Shown here piece after piece: positions 50,696 to 60,819 of a DNA stretch of 64,000 nucleotides. Source of the DNA: Robiginitalea sp. (GTDB lineage Bacteria; Bacteroidota; Bacteroidia; Flavobacteriales; Flavobacteriaceae). The notes under the pieces were generated by a model. It saw only the letters and a list, made by a program, of their open reading frames with translations. It was not told the DNA's origin and searched no databases. Every line of letters begins with the position of its first letter. The stretch's first letter is position 1. The position numbers and the translations under genes were made by a program. Location of the stretch: contig JAHEJJ010000009.1 of the NCBI GenBank assembly GCA_024638915.1, positions 1 to 64,000 on the forward strand, given 5' to 3'.

Positions 50696-53600
50696 TTACA
50701 TATTCCTGCGATATTGTCCGCCTACTTCGAATAAGGAATGAGTGATCTGCCCCAGAGAGCATTTCTTGGTTACCTCCATTAATGCTTCAAAAATATTTTC
50801 ATTGCGTATGGAAGTCTGCTGTAATTCGGAGAGCATTTTTGACGCCTCTTCACCGGCAGCCTGGTGCAGATTCTGTAGCGTTTCAATTTGCGCTTCTTTT
50901 TCATCTTCGGTGGCACGGATCACTTCGGCGGGTAAAACCGTGGGAGAACCTTTTGAGCTTAAAAACGTGTTGACACCTACTATGGGATAAGCGCCCGTAT
51001 GCTTTAATGTCTCGTAATGAAGGCTCTCTTCCTGTATTTTTGATCGTTGGTACATGGTTTCCATAGCCCCTAGCACTCCCCCTCTTTCAGTGATCCGATC
51101 AAATTCGAGCAATACCGCTTCCTCAACCAGCGCCGTAAGTTCTTCGATAATATAAGCTCCCTGCAGGGGATTCTCGTTTTTGGCAAGCCCTAATTCTTTA
51201 TTGATGATCAACTGTATCGCCATGGCTCTTCGAACAGATTCCTCGGTCGGGGTGGTAATAGCTTCGTCATACGCATTGGTATGAAGGGAGTTGCAATTAT
51301 CGTAGATGGCGTATAAGGCCTGCAGTGTGGTCCGTATATCGTTAAAATCGATCTCCTGGGCATGCAGGCTCCTCCCGGAAGTTTGAATATGATATTTCAG
51401 CATTTGGGCCCTCGGATCGGCGCCGTACTTTCCTTTCAAAGCCTTTGACCAAATTCTCCTGGCCACACGACCAATCACGGCATATTCCGGATCAACCCCA
51501 TTGGAGAAGAAAAAGGATAGATTGGGTCCGAATTTGTTGATATCCATTCCCCTGCTCAGATAATATTCCACATAGGTAAACCCATTGGCCAAAGTAAAGG
51601 CGAGTTGTGTAATCGGGTTGGCACCGGCTTCCGCAATATGATAGCCGGAAACAGAAACAGAGTAAAAATTACGAACATCGCTTTGGATAAAGTACTGCTG
51701 TACATCCCCCATTAGTCTTAAGGCAAATTCTGTAGAAAAAATACAGGTATTCTGGGCCTGATCTTCCTTGAGTATATCGGCCTGGACCGTACCCCTGACC
51801 TGGTTCAGTGTCTTCTTTTTGATGTCATTATACACCTTCTCCGGCAGAACTTCATCTCCGGTTACACCGAGTAGCATCAGGCCAAGACCGTTGTGTCCCT
51901 CGGGTAATTCACCCCTATAGATCGGTACCTTCAGCCCATTGTCTTTATAAAGAGCCTTGACCTTGATTTTTACCTGCTTCTCCAGACCATTTTCACGAAT
52001 GTATTTCTCGCAATTCTGATCGATTGCCGCATTCATAAAAAAGCCCAGCAGCATGGGTGCGGGTCCGTTGATCGTCATACTCACAGAAGTCATCGGATCG
52101 CTGAGATCGAAACCTGAATAGAGTTTTTTGGCATCATCCAGGCAGCAGATAGAGACCCCCGCATTCCCGATTTTACCATAAATGTCAGGTCTACGATCCG
52201 GATCGTTCCCGTAAAGCGTCACGGAATCAAAAGCCGTGGAAAGCCTCTTTGCGGGCATATCGAAGCTCAGATAATGAAACCTTCTGTTGGTTCGTTCAGG
52301 ACCTCCCTCGCCTGCAAACATCCGGGTAGGATCCTCCCCTGTTCTCTTAAACGGGTATAAGCCTGCCGTATAAGGGAATTCCCCGGGCACGTTTTCCTGA
52401 AGTGACCATTGAAGCCAATCGCCCCAGGCCTTAAATTTGGGCAGCACCACCTTAGGAATGGCTGATCCCGATAATGAGGTGGTATGTGTATCAATTACGA
52501 TCTCCTTATTTCTAACCTTATAACGATACTGCTCGGCTGTATATCTTTCGATTTTAGATTCTCGGTTATAGATAACCTCCCAGTTATAGGGGTCCAAATC
52601 GCGTTTGAGTTTTTCAAATTCTTCCAATAACGATTTTAAAACCTCATTCTGCTCCACCTTTTCTTGAACCTCCAGTCCCTTCCTTTGCACGGTGACTTCC
52701 TTTGTTGCCAACTGGGTAATTGCAAGAAACAATCCGTAAAGTCGTTGGGCCACTTCAGACTGTTGATCTGCCGTTTGATCGTATAAACGATTATTCTCTG
52801 AGATCTCGGATAAATAGCGTGTCCGCGCCGGAGGGATCACATAAACTTTATCTTCCATTTCGTCGGCGATCTCGAATACGGAGCCGAGGTCGATCCCCGA
52901 TTTGCTTTTAAGCACTTCCATGACCGACTTATACAATCGGTTCATTCCGGGATCATTGAATTGAGAAGCGATGGTCCCGAAAATGGGGAGCGATTCTACT
53001 TCCGCCTCCCAAAGATTATTATTTCGAACATATTGTTTGCGAACATCGCGCAGGGCATCCAGCGCCCCTCGCTTGTCAGACTTGTTGATGGCTACAAGAT
53101 CTGCAAAATCGAGCATATCGATCTTTTCTAACTGGGTAGCCGCTCCAAATTCTGGCGTCATCACATACATCGAGACATCGCTATGCTCGATGATTTCCGT
53201 ATCGGATTGTCCTATGCCCGAAGTTTCCAGAATAATAAGGTCGAACTCTGCAGCTTTCAACACTTCCACCGCCTCATGTACGTATTTAGAAAGGGCAAGA
53301 TTCGACTGTCGCGTGGCCAGCGACCGCATATAGACGCGTTCGTTGTTCAGGGCGTTCATTCTGATGCGATCACCGAGTAAGGCGCCACCTGTTTTTCGCT
53401 TTGATGGATCTACAGAAATAAGGCCGATATGCTTATTGGGAAAATCCATTAAAAACCGCCTGACCAATTCATCGACCAGGCTCGATTTACCCGATCCTCC
53501 TGTGCCTGTGATCCCCAGTACCGGGACCTTCTTTGCAGAAGATATTGAGGGTTCGAAATGTTCCAGAAATTCTTCCGGCCGATTTTCAGCAAGACTGATA

Positions 53601-54118
53601 AGCCGGGCTATCACGGGTATATTTTTCTTCTTCAACAAATGATACAGATCCTTTCCTTGGGGAATTTTCAAAGGTGGGACAGGGAAATCGCTTTGCGCTA
53701 CCAAATCGTTGATCATTCCCTGAAGACCCATTGTTCGCCCATCGTCTGGGGAATAGATCCGCGTAATCCCATATTTCATCAGCGATTCGATCTCTTTTGG
53801 AAGAATGACCCCTCCACCCCCACCGAAGATCTTTATATGAGCTGCACCTTTCTCCTGAAGAAGATCGTACATGAATCTAAAATATTCGTTATGCCCGCCC
53901 TGATAAGAGGTCATAGCGATGGCATTCGCGTCTTCTTCTATAGCACAATCCACCACTTCAGTGACACTGCGGTCGTGCCCGAGGTGGATCACCTCAACGC
54001 CCGTACTTTGAATAATGCGCCTCATGATATTAATGGCCGCATCATGGCCATCGAAAAGCGAGGCTGCCGTAACGATCCTTATCTTGTGCTTTGGTTTATA
54101 GGGTAGAGATTGCTCCAT
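50696..54118 (-). CDS. icmF: Fused acyl-CoA mutase IcmF (B12 domain, G-protein chaperone, mutase)
   Basis: An 1140-residue fusion that interconverts isobutyryl-CoA and n-butyryl-CoA and related pairs with adenosylcobalamin. Residues 1-140 are a B12-binding domain with the cobalt ligand histidine H25 in FDGHDAAI; about 200-420 is a MeaB/ArgK-type GTPase chaperone with P-loop [17 protein letters not shown] near 203-219; the rest is the mutase barrel with [26 protein letters not shown] near 590-615, [26 protein letters not shown] and HTNAYDEAI. The [15 protein letters not shown] form marks the IcmF branch rather than methylmalonyl-CoA mutase. A role in valine or propionate-type metabolism is inferred. 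It sits beside an Lrp/AsnC regulator gene. Confidence 0.93.
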   Translation of the reverse strand: MEQSLPYKPKHKIRIVTAASLFDGHDAAINIMRRIIQSTGVEVIHLGHDRSVTEVVDCAIEEDANAIAMTSYQGGHNEYFRFMYDLLQEKGAAHIKIFGGGGGVILPKEIESLMKYGITRIYSPDDGRTMGLQGMINDLVAQSDFPVPPLKIPQGKDLYHLLKKKNIPVIARLISLAENRPEEFLEHFEPSISSAKKVPVLGITGTGGSGKSSLVDELVRRFLMDFPNKHIGLISVDPSKRKTGGALLGDRIRMNALNNERVYMRSLATRQSNLALSKYVHEAVEVLKAAEFDLIILETSGIGQSDTEIIEHSDVSMYVMTPEFGAATQLEKIDMLDFADLVAINKSDKRGALDALRDVRKQYVRNNNLWEAEVESLPIFGTIASQFNDPGMNRLYKSVMEVLKSKSGIDLGSVFEIADEMEDKVYVIPPARTRYLSEISENNRLYDQTADQQSEVAQRLYGLFLAITQLATKEVTVQRKGLEVQEKVEQNEVLKSLLEEFEKLKRDLDPYNWEVIYNRESKIERYTAEQYRYKVRNKEIVIDTHTTSLSGSAIPKVVLPKFKAWGDWLQWSLQENVPGEFPYTAGLYPFKRTGEDPTRMFAGEGGPERTNRRFHYLSFDMPAKRLSTAFDSVTLYGNDPDRRPDIYGKIGNAGVSICCLDDAKKLYSGFDLSDPMTSVSMTINGPAPMLLGFFMNAAIDQNCEKYIRENGLEKQVKIKVKALYKDNGLKVPIYRGELPEGHNGLGLMLLGVTGDEVLPEKVYNDIKKKTLNQVRGTVQADILKEDQAQNTCIFSTEFALRLMGDVQQYFIQSDVRNFYSVSVSGYHIAEAGANPITQLAFTLANGFTYVEYYLSRGMDINKFGPNLSFFFSNGVDPEYAVIGRVARRIWSKALKGKYGADPRAQMLKYHIQTSGRSLHAQEIDFNDIRTTLQALYAIYDNCNSLHTNAYDEAITTPTEESVRRAMAIQLIINKELGLAKNENPLQGAYIIEELTALVEEAVLLEFDRITERGGVLGAMETMYQRSKIQEESLHYETLKHTGAYPIVGVNTFLSSKGSPTVLPAEVIRATEDEKEAQIETLQNLHQAAGEEASKMLSELQQTSIRNENIFEALMEVTKKCSLGQITHSLFEVGGQYRRNM

Positions 54119-54261
54119 CGATAATAAAACGATTTTTAAGAATAGGCAATTTACGGAAAATGCAAAAAAAATTTGGAACCGATTCGAATTATATAAAAAT
54201 TGAAGAACGTATTGAGCTTTAATTCCTAATATTTTAATTTTATCGGGCTAAAACCAGCGTC

Positions 54262-55113
54262 ATGAGAATTACCTTGCTTATCCATTGCCCCGATCAGTCG
54301 GGGATAATAAGTGCTGTCACCGGGTTTATTCATAGCAAGGGTGGAAATATCGTATATCTGGACCAGCATGTGGATGAAGAGGCAGGTGTTTTCTTCATGC
54401 GACTGCAGTCTGAATTCGATCCGGATACGATGCAGTTCGATGTACTCGACAGTGAATTTAAACAGCAATTGGCGGCTCGATATAAGATGCAATATCGGTT
54501 TTACCCCGGTGAAGAACGCCCAAGAATGGCGCTTTTCGTTTCAAAGTACAACCATTGCCTGTACGATCTCTTAAGCCGTTACCACAGTGGTGAAATGTCG
54601 GTAGAAATTCCTTTTATCCTTAGCAACCATAAGGATCTTAAACCGATCGCAGAGCAGTTTAACATACCCTACTATCATATTCCTGTCAATAAAGAAACGC
54701 GCCAGGAGGCTGAAAAAAAACAGTTGGAACTGTTGTTGTCTGCCAGGGTAGATTTTATTGTACTTGCCCGGTATATGCAGATTGTTAGCCCTATGATCAT
54801 CGATCAGTACCCAAACCGCATCATCAATATTCATCACTCCTTCCTTCCGGCCTTTGCAGGGGCAAAACCGTATCACGCCGCATTTAAAAGAGGGGTTAAG
54901 ATCATCGGAGCCACCAGTCACTATGTAACCGAAGAACTCGATGCAGGGCCGATCATAGAACAGGATGTCACTGCCGTTTCACATGCCCATTCGGTAAAGG
55001 ATATGGTCGCTAAGGGTCGGGATCTGGAGAAAATAGTGTTGGCCCGGGCTGTTCAGCTTCACGTTGATCGTAAAACGATGGTATACAACAATAAAACGGT
55101 TATATTCTCATAA
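54262..55113 (+). CDS. purU: Formyltetrahydrofolate deformylase
   Basis: Hydrolyses 10-formyl-THF to formate and THF, balancing one-carbon units for purine and glycine metabolism. The 283-residue protein begins with an ACT domain (RITLLIHCPDQSGIISAVTGFI near 2-22) and ends in a formyltransferase domain with the catalytic HNS-like triad: the segments LARYMQIVSP, NIHHSFLPAFAGAKPYHAAFKRGV near 195-218 and ATSHYVTEELDAGPIIEQ near 222-240 supply the asparagine-free form with H and D residues of this family. The start is the first ATG with family-matching sequence. Confidence 0.93.
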   Translation: MRITLLIHCPDQSGIISAVTGFIHSKGGNIVYLDQHVDEEAGVFFMRLQSEFDPDTMQFDVLDSEFKQQLAARYKMQYRFYPGEERPRMALFVSKYNHCLYDLLSRYHSGEMSVEIPFILSNHKDLKPIAEQFNIPYYHIPVNKETRQEAEKKQLELLLSARVDFIVLARYMQIVSPMIIDQYPNRIINIHHSFLPAFAGAKPYHAAFKRGVKIIGATSHYVTEELDAGPIIEQDVTAVSHAHSVKDMVAKGRDLEKIVLARAVQLHVDRKTMVYNNKTVIFS

Positions 55114-55288
55114 GTTCGGTCCTAAGGACGTTTTTTGTCCTAAACTTATTAAATTAGAAGAACGATTCTATTGGGCGTATCTCAGATAGGAGTTATAATT
55201 TTATCGGACTTGAATTTCTTCTCCCTTAAGAATTACTCTTCAGATCCTACCATAGTATGTGGTTGGGGTCTATTTAGGACCGACACAA

Positions 55289-56269
55289 ATGAACGATAAC
55301 AAGATGACCAAAATAGCAGTATTGGGGCCCATCCCCAGGGACACCATATTTACCTATCAAAATGAGATGATCCAAAAATATGGTTGTGTCACGCACCCTG
55401 TGATCGCCCTGTCCAAATTACTCGGCGATGAAGGTGAGGTGATCCCGGTTACCCATGTTCACCAAAAGGATCATGCACAGATTAAAAACCTCTTTGAGCC
55501 GTACTCCAATATCGATATCTCACATGTATTTAGTGAATCGGACAAGGGTACCGTTATCGAACTGAGATTCCTGGACCAGAATAACCGTCTGGAAAAGCAA
55601 ACGGCATGTATGCAACCAATCCTGCCAAAAGATATAGAAGATCTCACCGATGTAGATGCCTTTGTATTTGTTCCTATCACCGATTTCGAGATATCGCTGA
55701 GCACATTGAGATATATCAGTAAGAATATGAAAGGGAAAATCATTTTCGATGCACATGGACCTACTACCACTATGAGTATGGCTGGAGATCGCTATCGCAA
55801 GTTTTGGGTCGATATGGATGAATGGCTACCCCATATCGATATCCTAAAAATGAATCTGGAGGAATCTCAGGCGTGTTGGTTTAAAAACGAATATGATGCT
55901 AATGAAATGGTTCATTACGACGAAGAAAAGACAGACCACCTTGATGACATGGCAAAACATGTTCTCGAGGGAGGCGTATCGTACTTTTATGTTACCCTCG
56001 ATTCCAGAGGATGCGTTGTATATTTTGAGAAGGAAGGTAAGATTGAGAAGCGTTTTATCAAATCGGTTCATGTAAAAAATGTTATCGATACCACGGGTTG
56101 TGGGGATTCATTTGCCGGCGGGCTCGCCTATGGATTTTCCCTGTATAACGATCCTATTAAAGCGGCTCAATATGCCAATACGCTTGGTGCACTGCGTACG
56201 CAGGGAAAGACTTTTGAGGTATTCAAGAATAAACGAGAGACAGATCGGTTGATAGCAGACAATTATTGA
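55289..56269 (+). CDS. PfkB-family sugar kinase
   Basis: A 326-residue ribokinase-like ATP-dependent kinase. The substrate lid and first sheet are KIAVLGPIPRDTIFTYQNE; the second PfkB signature VIDTTGCGDSFAGGLAYGFSLY near 260-285 gives the catalytic aspartate and the anion hole (GCGD). Two ATG codons are close (55289 and 55304); both are acceptable. The usual G-G-x-x-x-N sugar-binding opening is changed to GPIPRDT here, so the substrate cannot be told; adenosine, fructose-phosphate-like and nucleoside sugars are all possible. It lies alone between purU and a 595-base gap. Confidence 0.85.
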   Translation: MNDNKMTKIAVLGPIPRDTIFTYQNEMIQKYGCVTHPVIALSKLLGDEGEVIPVTHVHQKDHAQIKNLFEPYSNIDISHVFSESDKGTVIELRFLDQNNRLEKQTACMQPILPKDIEDLTDVDAFVFVPITDFEISLSTLRYISKNMKGKIIFDAHGPTTTMSMAGDRYRKFWVDMDEWLPHIDILKMNLEESQACWFKNEYDANEMVHYDEEKTDHLDDMAKHVLEGGVSYFYVTLDSRGCVVYFEKEGKIEKRFIKSVHVKNVIDTTGCGDSFAGGLAYGFSLYNDPIKAAQYANTLGALRTQGKTFEVFKNKRETDRLIADNY

Positions 56270-56429
56270 TCGGACCATACAGGCCGCTTAATCAAAGATC
56301 ACAGCCATAAAATTACTTAGATATTTATCACAATAAATGACTGGTTACCACGTTTTTAATTTAAAGGTTAAAAAAATCATATACTACTGATGTTTAGATA
56401 ACATAAACGAAGTAGATTTTAATAAAATT

Positions 56430-56505
56430 TGCGTCTGATTATTTGAGTTAGTATTTTTTGAGTTAGTTAGTTTTAAAACCGGCATTTTGCCGGTTTTTTT
56501 CTTTG
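56430..56505 (+). ncRNA. Possible small RNA or long 3' UTR ending at the terminator
   Basis: The only candidate transcript that this terminator would end on the plus strand is either a 200-base 3' UTR of the PfkB gene or a short RNA of about 70 bases. An AAAATTTG sequence around 56427-56434 is one mismatch from TAnnTTTG. The RNA would contain two GAGTTAG repeats and end in the CCGGCATTTTGCCGG hairpin plus T7. No known RNA family is recognised. Confidence 0.2.
56475..56505 (+). terminator. Strong intrinsic terminator
   Basis: AAAACCGGCA (56475-56484) pairs with TGCCGGTTTT (56488-56497) around a TTT loop, followed by more T. On the minus strand it would lie just beyond the stop of the 42-codon ORF (56519), so it could also end that transcript. 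Confidence 0.88.
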
Positions 56506-56518
56506 GTATACTTTTAAA

Positions 56519-56647
56519 TCATTTCTTTCTATAAAGGCCATCAAAAGCGGCGTGCTCCTCTGAACAGCATGGACAAGGGTCAGCATGAGCCTCAACAGAA
56601 GCTGTAAAAACAAGTAAACCTAGTTTAAGCCACCGAAAAGTATGCAT
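56519..56647 (-). CDS. Candidate 42-residue exported Cys-rich peptide
   Basis: ATG at 56645-56647, stop at 56519-56521, 42 codons. The chain has a basic start, a hydrophobic core LGLLVFTASVEA and a likely signal peptidase site at AHA before DPCPCCSEEHAAF, ending in DGLYRKK. The C-P-C-C then E-H then F-D order resembles the start of longer Bacteroidota exported proteins with a C-x-C-C-x-E-x-H-x-x-F-D motif, so it may be a true mini-protein or the remnant of such a gene. No other reading frame competes here. A strong terminator follows. Confidence 0.35.
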   Translation of the reverse strand: MHTFRWLKLGLLVFTASVEAHADPCPCCSEEHAAFDGLYRKK

Positions 56648-56843
56648 GTATTCTAACTTTTTTGGTTGATTTAAAGTTATTAAAAATCATCACGAGAAAC
56701 CTGTCATTCATTTTATCTCATAAAAATGAGAAAAATCCATTGTTTTTGTCATTTGTGTGATCTTAACGTTAAAATTTAGATAAATCACCTGATTTTTAGC
56801 TGAATAGACGTTCAGTGATAGATCCAAGCGCCTTATTGCTTCG

Positions 56844-56851
56844 TATATTTG
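56844..56851 (+). promoter_or_regulatory. -7 promoter box for the 67-residue protein
   Basis: TATATTTG, an exact TAnnTTTG match, 13 bases before the first ATG at 56865 and 19 bases before a second at 56871. Confidence 0.4.
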
Positions 56852-56864
56852 TTAGAACAAAGTA

Positions 56865-57068
56865 ATGACTATGGACAATCAGTATTGTAAAGTTGGTACA
56901 GTGACCCCAATCACCAGTGGACAACAAGCTGTGGCGATTCTTGAAAACCGTTATCGGAATTTCCTAAAGAAGGCCTCAGATCAAAACGGAACGGACAAAC
57001 GGCTTAATGAATTTTTTCAAAACAAAGCCCAGAACATCAAGAAAATTCTGGAAGAACTGGTACACTAA
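56865..57068 (+). CDS. Small conserved-type soluble protein, unknown
   Basis: A 67-residue protein (or 65 if the ATG at 56871 is used). It has no signal peptide; the middle AVAILENRYRNFLKKASDQNG and the end RLNEFFQNKAQNIKKILEELVH form two amphipathic helices, so a small helical hairpin is likely. A promoter box lies just upstream, and the stop is four bases from the convergent pyrF stop. No named family is recognised. Confidence 0.6.
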   Translation: MTMDNQYCKVGTVTPITSGQQAVAILENRYRNFLKKASDQNGTDKRLNEFFQNKAQNIKKILEELVH

Positions 57069-57072
57069 TCAT

Positions 57073-57897
57073 CTACTTCTCCAGATGTTTCAAATGTCGG
57101 GCCATTTGGGCCTGTAAGTTCCCTGCCACCTCGGCAGCGGCCTCGGCAAAATCACTTTCCTGAGAAGCATACAGGATACCTCTAGAGGAATTGATCAGCA
57201 ATCCCACTTGCTGATTCATACCGTATTGGCATACTTCTTCTAAACTACCTCCCTGCGCTCCGACACCCGGCACCAACAAGAAGTGATCCGGAACAATAGA
57301 GCGGATATCACCAAGGAATTCGGCTTTGGTTGCCCCGACTACAAACATGAGGTTATGGGCATTTTGATATCCTTTGGAGGTTTGCAGGACCTTTTTGTAT
57401 AATTCCGTTTCTCCTTCCTGACCGGTTTGATAATCAAAGGCGCCCTGATTTGAGGTCAAGGCCAGAAGAATGGTATGCCTGTTTTCAAAAGTCAAAAAGG
57501 GTTCTACGGAATCTCTTCCCATATAGGGCGCTACCGTGACCGCATCAAAATTCAATTCTTCAAAAAACGCACGGGCATAACGTGCAGAGGTATTGCCTAT
57601 ATCCCCTCTTTTTGCATCGGCTATGGTAAACAAATCCTTATCGACGGATTTGATGTAATCAGAGGTTTTCTTCAGCGCATCCCAGCCCGCAGAGCCATAG
57701 GCCTCATAAAATGCTACATTGGGCTTGTAGGCCACACAAAGATGATGTGTGGCATCTATTATGGCTTTATTGAACTCATAAATAGGATCTTTGGTTTCCA
57801 GAAGGTGCGTGGGAATCTTATCAAGGTCGGTATCAAGTCCTACGCATAAAAAGGACTTTTTTTTAAAAATCTGTTGAACCAGTTGCTGGGTGGTCAT
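57073..57897 (-). CDS. pyrF: Orotidine 5'-phosphate decarboxylase (type 2)
   Basis: Decarboxylates OMP to UMP, the last de novo step of pyrimidine synthesis. The 274-residue length and the [40 protein letters not shown] segment (about 89-128) identify the PyrF type 2 form; the catalytic K in DAKRGD is in place. Further segments are [10 protein letters not shown] near 208-217 and [12 protein letters not shown] near 233-244, the phosphate-binding loop. It follows prfA by eight bases, an operon of two genes. Confidence 0.94.
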   Translation of the reverse strand: MTTQQLVQQIFKKKSFLCVGLDTDLDKIPTHLLETKDPIYEFNKAIIDATHHLCVAYKPNVAFYEAYGSAGWDALKKTSDYIKSVDKDLFTIADAKRGDIGNTSARYARAFFEELNFDAVTVAPYMGRDSVEPFLTFENRHTILLALTSNQGAFDYQTGQEGETELYKKVLQTSKGYQNAHNLMFVVGATKAEFLGDIRSIVPDHFLLVPGVGAQGGSLEEVCQYGMNQQVGLLINSSRGILYASQESDFAEAAAEVAGNLQAQMARHLKHLEK

Positions 57898-57905
57898 AGG
57901 AATAT

Positions 57906-58982
57906 TTAGAATGTCTCGGAAGCCATTTTTAATTTTTCTGTATTCTCCACGAGCATCAGTTCATCGATGATCTTCTGAATATCACCGTTGATGATGTTTT
58001 GAAGATCATATAGGGTTAGTCCTATTCTGTGATCCGTTACCCTGCCCTGTGGATAATTATAGGTCCTTATCTTGGCTGATCGGTCACCACTGCTCACCTG
58101 TGAGCTTCTTTTTGCGGCATCTTCCTCTTGTTTTTTTGCCAATTCCAAATCGTAGAGTCTCGATCTCAATACCTTAAATGCCTTGTCCTTATTTTTATGC
58201 TGCGATTTTTCATCCTGACACTGCGCCACCAATCCGGTGGGAAGGTGAGTAAGTCGAACAGCCGAATAAGTGGTGTTGACCGATTGTCCGCCAGGTCCTG
58301 AGGAGCAGAAATAGTCGATCCGAACATCCTTTGGATCGATATGTACCTCAAAATCCTCGGCCTCCGGCAAAACCATTACCGTGGCAGCGCTGGTATGTAC
58401 CCGCCCCTGGGTTTCTGTCTGTGGTACACGTTGAACCCGGTGTACACCTGCTTCAAATTTTAGGGTGCCATAGACATCTTCCCCGCTTACTTCGAACTGG
58501 ATTTCCTTATATCCACCGCTTGTACCTTCACTGAGGTCGATGATATTCGTCCTCCAACCTTTAGATTCACAGTATTTGGCGTACATACGATAGAGATCAC
58601 CCGCAAATATACTGGCCTCATCTCCCCCTGTTCCTGCCCGGATCTCCATCACCACATCCTTTGCGTCCTCAGGATCCTTTGGGATTAGCAAGAGCTTGAT
58701 TTCCTCTTCCAGCACCGGCAGGGCCTCCTTTGCTTCGTCTAATTGCAACTTGGCCATTTCAACCATTTCAGGATCACTACCATCGGAGATGATCTCCTCG
58801 GCTTCACTGATATTACCGCTGAGGGTGATATAGCGATCCCTTTTGTCCATCAATAATCTGAGATCTTTGTATTCCTTGTTGAGCGCGATATAGCGTTTTT
58901 GATCGGTGATAATCTCCGGTTGTATGATCAGATCCGAGACTTCATCGAAACGTTGTTTAACTATGTTTAGCTTATCGAGCAT
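57906..58982 (-). CDS. prfA: Peptide chain release factor 1
   Basis: Reads UAA and UAG stop codons and releases the finished protein. The 358-residue length is standard. The decoding tripeptide P-x-T appears in [19 protein letters not shown] (PQT, about 189-191), and the catalytic GGQ motif in [22 protein letters not shown] near 229-250. The N-terminal coiled-coil region and the domain with [18 protein letters not shown] near 112-129 are typical. It begins 110 bases downstream of the ApbE stop at 59092 and overlaps nothing; pyrF follows eight bases after its stop. Confidence 0.96.
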   Translation of the reverse strand: MLDKLNIVKQRFDEVSDLIIQPEIITDQKRYIALNKEYKDLRLLMDKRDRYITLSGNISEAEEIISDGSDPEMVEMAKLQLDEAKEALPVLEEEIKLLLIPKDPEDAKDVVMEIRAGTGGDEASIFAGDLYRMYAKYCESKGWRTNIIDLSEGTSGGYKEIQFEVSGEDVYGTLKFEAGVHRVQRVPQTETQGRVHTSAATVMVLPEAEDFEVHIDPKDVRIDYFCSSGPGGQSVNTTYSAVRLTHLPTGLVAQCQDEKSQHKNKDKAFKVLRSRLYDLELAKKQEEDAAKRSSQVSSGDRSAKIRTYNYPQGRVTDHRIGLTLYDLQNIINGDIQKIIDELMLVENTEKLKMASETF

Positions 58983-59091
58983 CCTGCTTTGGCTTAGAAT
59001 GCGAATTTACAATTTTTAAACGTTTCTCGTGCCCGAGAATATAAAAGCGATAGGCTTAAACCAGACAGAACATGCTGATCGAATATGTCTT

Positions 59092-60195
59092 CTATTGGTC
59101 GAGTAAGATACCGTTGCTATGGACAATTTCGCCCAGATTATCCGCGATGATCACTTCGGTGCCGCCTAGTTGATCTATCAGCGCCAGGCCATCTTGTTTT
59201 CCCAGGATGACCACGGCTGTAGCCAGGGCGTCACAAAGCTCAGAAGTTTTTGTCAAAACCGCCACTTTATCAATTCCCGTCACGGGATATCCTGTTTTCG
59301 GATTGATAATATGCGAATAGCGTTTACCGTTTATCATGACATATCTTTTGTAATTGACGGTGATGGAAACGGAAGATTCCACAATGGGGATCCATGTAAA
59401 AATATTTTTGCGCCATCCGGGATTTTCTATTCCAATAAGCCACTTTTCACCGGTAGCTTTAGTCCCCCAGGTAGTGATATCTCCCGAGGCATTTATCATC
59501 CCGGCTAATACGCCCTTCGAGATCAATAATTCTTTGGCTTTATCAACCGCATATCCTTTCCCTATTCCTCCAAAATTCAGTTTCATCCCTGGCTTTTTCA
59601 GAAAAACGGTGCGCTCCGTTGTACTGAGTTCAATTTGTCTATAATCTACCTTTTCCACACAACTACGTATCTCTTCAGGTGTGGGCAGGTATTGCATGCT
59701 GCCGTCGAACCTCCACAATTCAGTTAAGGGACCATAACTGATATCGAAGGCGCCATCGGTAATTTCAGAGATCCTCATGCAACGGTCAATGAGCTTAAAA
59801 AGCTCATCGCTTATTTTAACAGGAGTAATACCGGAATTGGAATTGATCAGGGAGGTTTCAGATTCCGTGATCCATGAAGAGATCATATTCTCGACCCGTT
59901 TAATTTCAGAAGCAGCCTCTTCTATATTGATAAATCCGATTTCCTCATTAGGAACCACTAAGGTGAATTCAAATTTGGCACCCATGATCTCAAGTGTGCG
60001 CTGAACGGTGACCCTTTTATCGTTCTGGCCAAATGAAGCAAAGCTTATCCCGAGACCCAATAAGATGGATAAATAAATATTCCTAAAGAAGATACCTCTG
60101 GAATTACACTTTACCGCCCCATAAGAAAAACTATCGGATTGCCCGTCGTTTCCGGTACAAGTAAATCCGTCTCTGGGTCGATAAATCGAATTCAT
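59092..60195 (-). CDS. apbE: FAD:protein FMN transferase (ApbE family)
   Basis: Attaches FMN covalently to target flavoproteins, usually outside the inner membrane. After an unusual N-terminal extension (1-34) come a hydrophobic helix (about 38-53, ending FASFGQN, a signal-like sequence) and the ApbE domain: VQRTLEIMGAKFEFTLVV, MISSWITESETSLINSNSG near 97-115, FDISYGPLTELWRFDG near 150-165, LNFGGIGKGYAVDKAKELL near 205-223 and ATAVVILGKQDGLALID near 330. The start at 60195 gives the long N-terminus; no other ATG occurs before the signal helix, so a non-ATG start cannot be excluded. It follows the Rieske gene by 26 bases. Confidence 0.88.
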   Translation of the reverse strand: MNSIYRPRDGFTCTGNDGQSDSFSYGAVKCNSRGIFFRNIYLSILLGLGISFASFGQNDKRVTVQRTLEIMGAKFEFTLVVPNEEIGFINIEEAASEIKRVENMISSWITESETSLINSNSGITPVKISDELFKLIDRCMRISEITDGAFDISYGPLTELWRFDGSMQYLPTPEEIRSCVEKVDYRQIELSTTERTVFLKKPGMKLNFGGIGKGYAVDKAKELLISKGVLAGMINASGDITTWGTKATGEKWLIGIENPGWRKNIFTWIPIVESSVSITVNYKRYVMINGKRYSHIINPKTGYPVTGIDKVAVLTKTSELCDALATAVVILGKQDGLALIDQLGGTEVIIADNLGEIVHSNGILLDQ

Positions 60196-60221
60196 GAATA
60201 AGCATCTGAAGCGATCAATAG

Positions 60222-60653
60222 TTAATCAAAAACACGCAAAATGTCTCCGTTGAGTTCGGTATTGAATATTTTAAGCGGGTTATTGGTAACGCTATTCAGA
60301 GGTGTCCCGTTCTGATCGAACTCTGATCCGTGGGTAAAACAATGAAATATACCTCCTTGCTCTTCCAGAAATCTAACCTGATCGGTTTGTTGATGGCTAC
60401 AGATCTGGCTGGCCGCGATAAAATTGCCTTCGAGATTTTTTACCACCACCACTTCGTTCTTCAGAATAAAATCGCCATTGTTTTGCAATCCGCTGCCCTC
60501 TGTAGAATTAAGATCGATCGTAAAATCTACCCCGGTGGGAATTTCTACAGGTTCATCGTCCTCTCCTTTGCTGGAGCAACCCTGAACACAAGGAAATGTA
60601 AGCGCAAAAGCGGCTCCGGCCCCCAGGGTTCTTAAAAATTCTTTTCTTTCCAT
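60222..60653 (-). CDS. Exported Rieske [2Fe-2S] protein
   Basis: A 143-residue iron-sulfur electron-transfer protein. The N-terminus MERKEFLRTLGAGAAFALTFPCVQGC has a twin-arginine-like and lipobox-like region (R-K-E-F-L with Cys about residue 26), so it is probably exported, possibly lipid-anchored. The cluster motif is ASQICSHQQ and GIFHCFTHGSEFD: C-x-H and C-x-x-H about 18 residues apart, the Rieske type, near 93-120. The longer frame to 60731 is rejected. The ApbE gene follows 26 bases later, which suggests that an exported flavoprotein or redox partner chain is assembled with it; the partner is not visible here. Confidence 0.85.
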   Translation of the reverse strand: MERKEFLRTLGAGAAFALTFPCVQGCSSKGEDDEPVEIPTGVDFTIDLNSTEGSGLQNNGDFILKNEVVVVKNLEGNFIAASQICSHQQTDQVRFLEEQGGIFHCFTHGSEFDQNGTPLNSVTNNPLKIFNTELNGDILRVFD

Positions 60654-60819
60654 GACACTTTTTTTAGTCTTTAACAAAAAACAGGCCCTTGTAGTCAGAT
60701 GGTGAAAATATCCTTGAGTACAGTAAACCATACCGTACTTTGGGAGGCTAATTTCTTTTTACCAAATGATTGTACTGATGCCTTAAAAAAGAACGAATTT
60801 TTAGCAAGAATCGTATACC

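Larger units (their letters stand above)
56270..56864. other. Intergenic region with a terminator, one small ORF and a promoter box
   Basis: A 595-base stretch with low coding density. It contains a strong intrinsic terminator (56475-56500), a possible short RNA just before it, a 42-codon ORF on the minus strand (56519-56647) and a TATATTTG box near 56844. The segment 56280-56430 and the segment 56650-56840 show no other structure that I can support. Confidence 0.5.

Noticed and set aside
55117-55282. Inverted pair CGGTCCTAA (55117-55125) and TTAGGACCG (55274-55282) around the gap before the PfkB gene.
   Set aside because: The arms are 148 bases apart and nothing else supports a joint role. 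A weak GGTCCTAAGGAC hairpin with T6 next to the left arm may be a poor terminator for purU.
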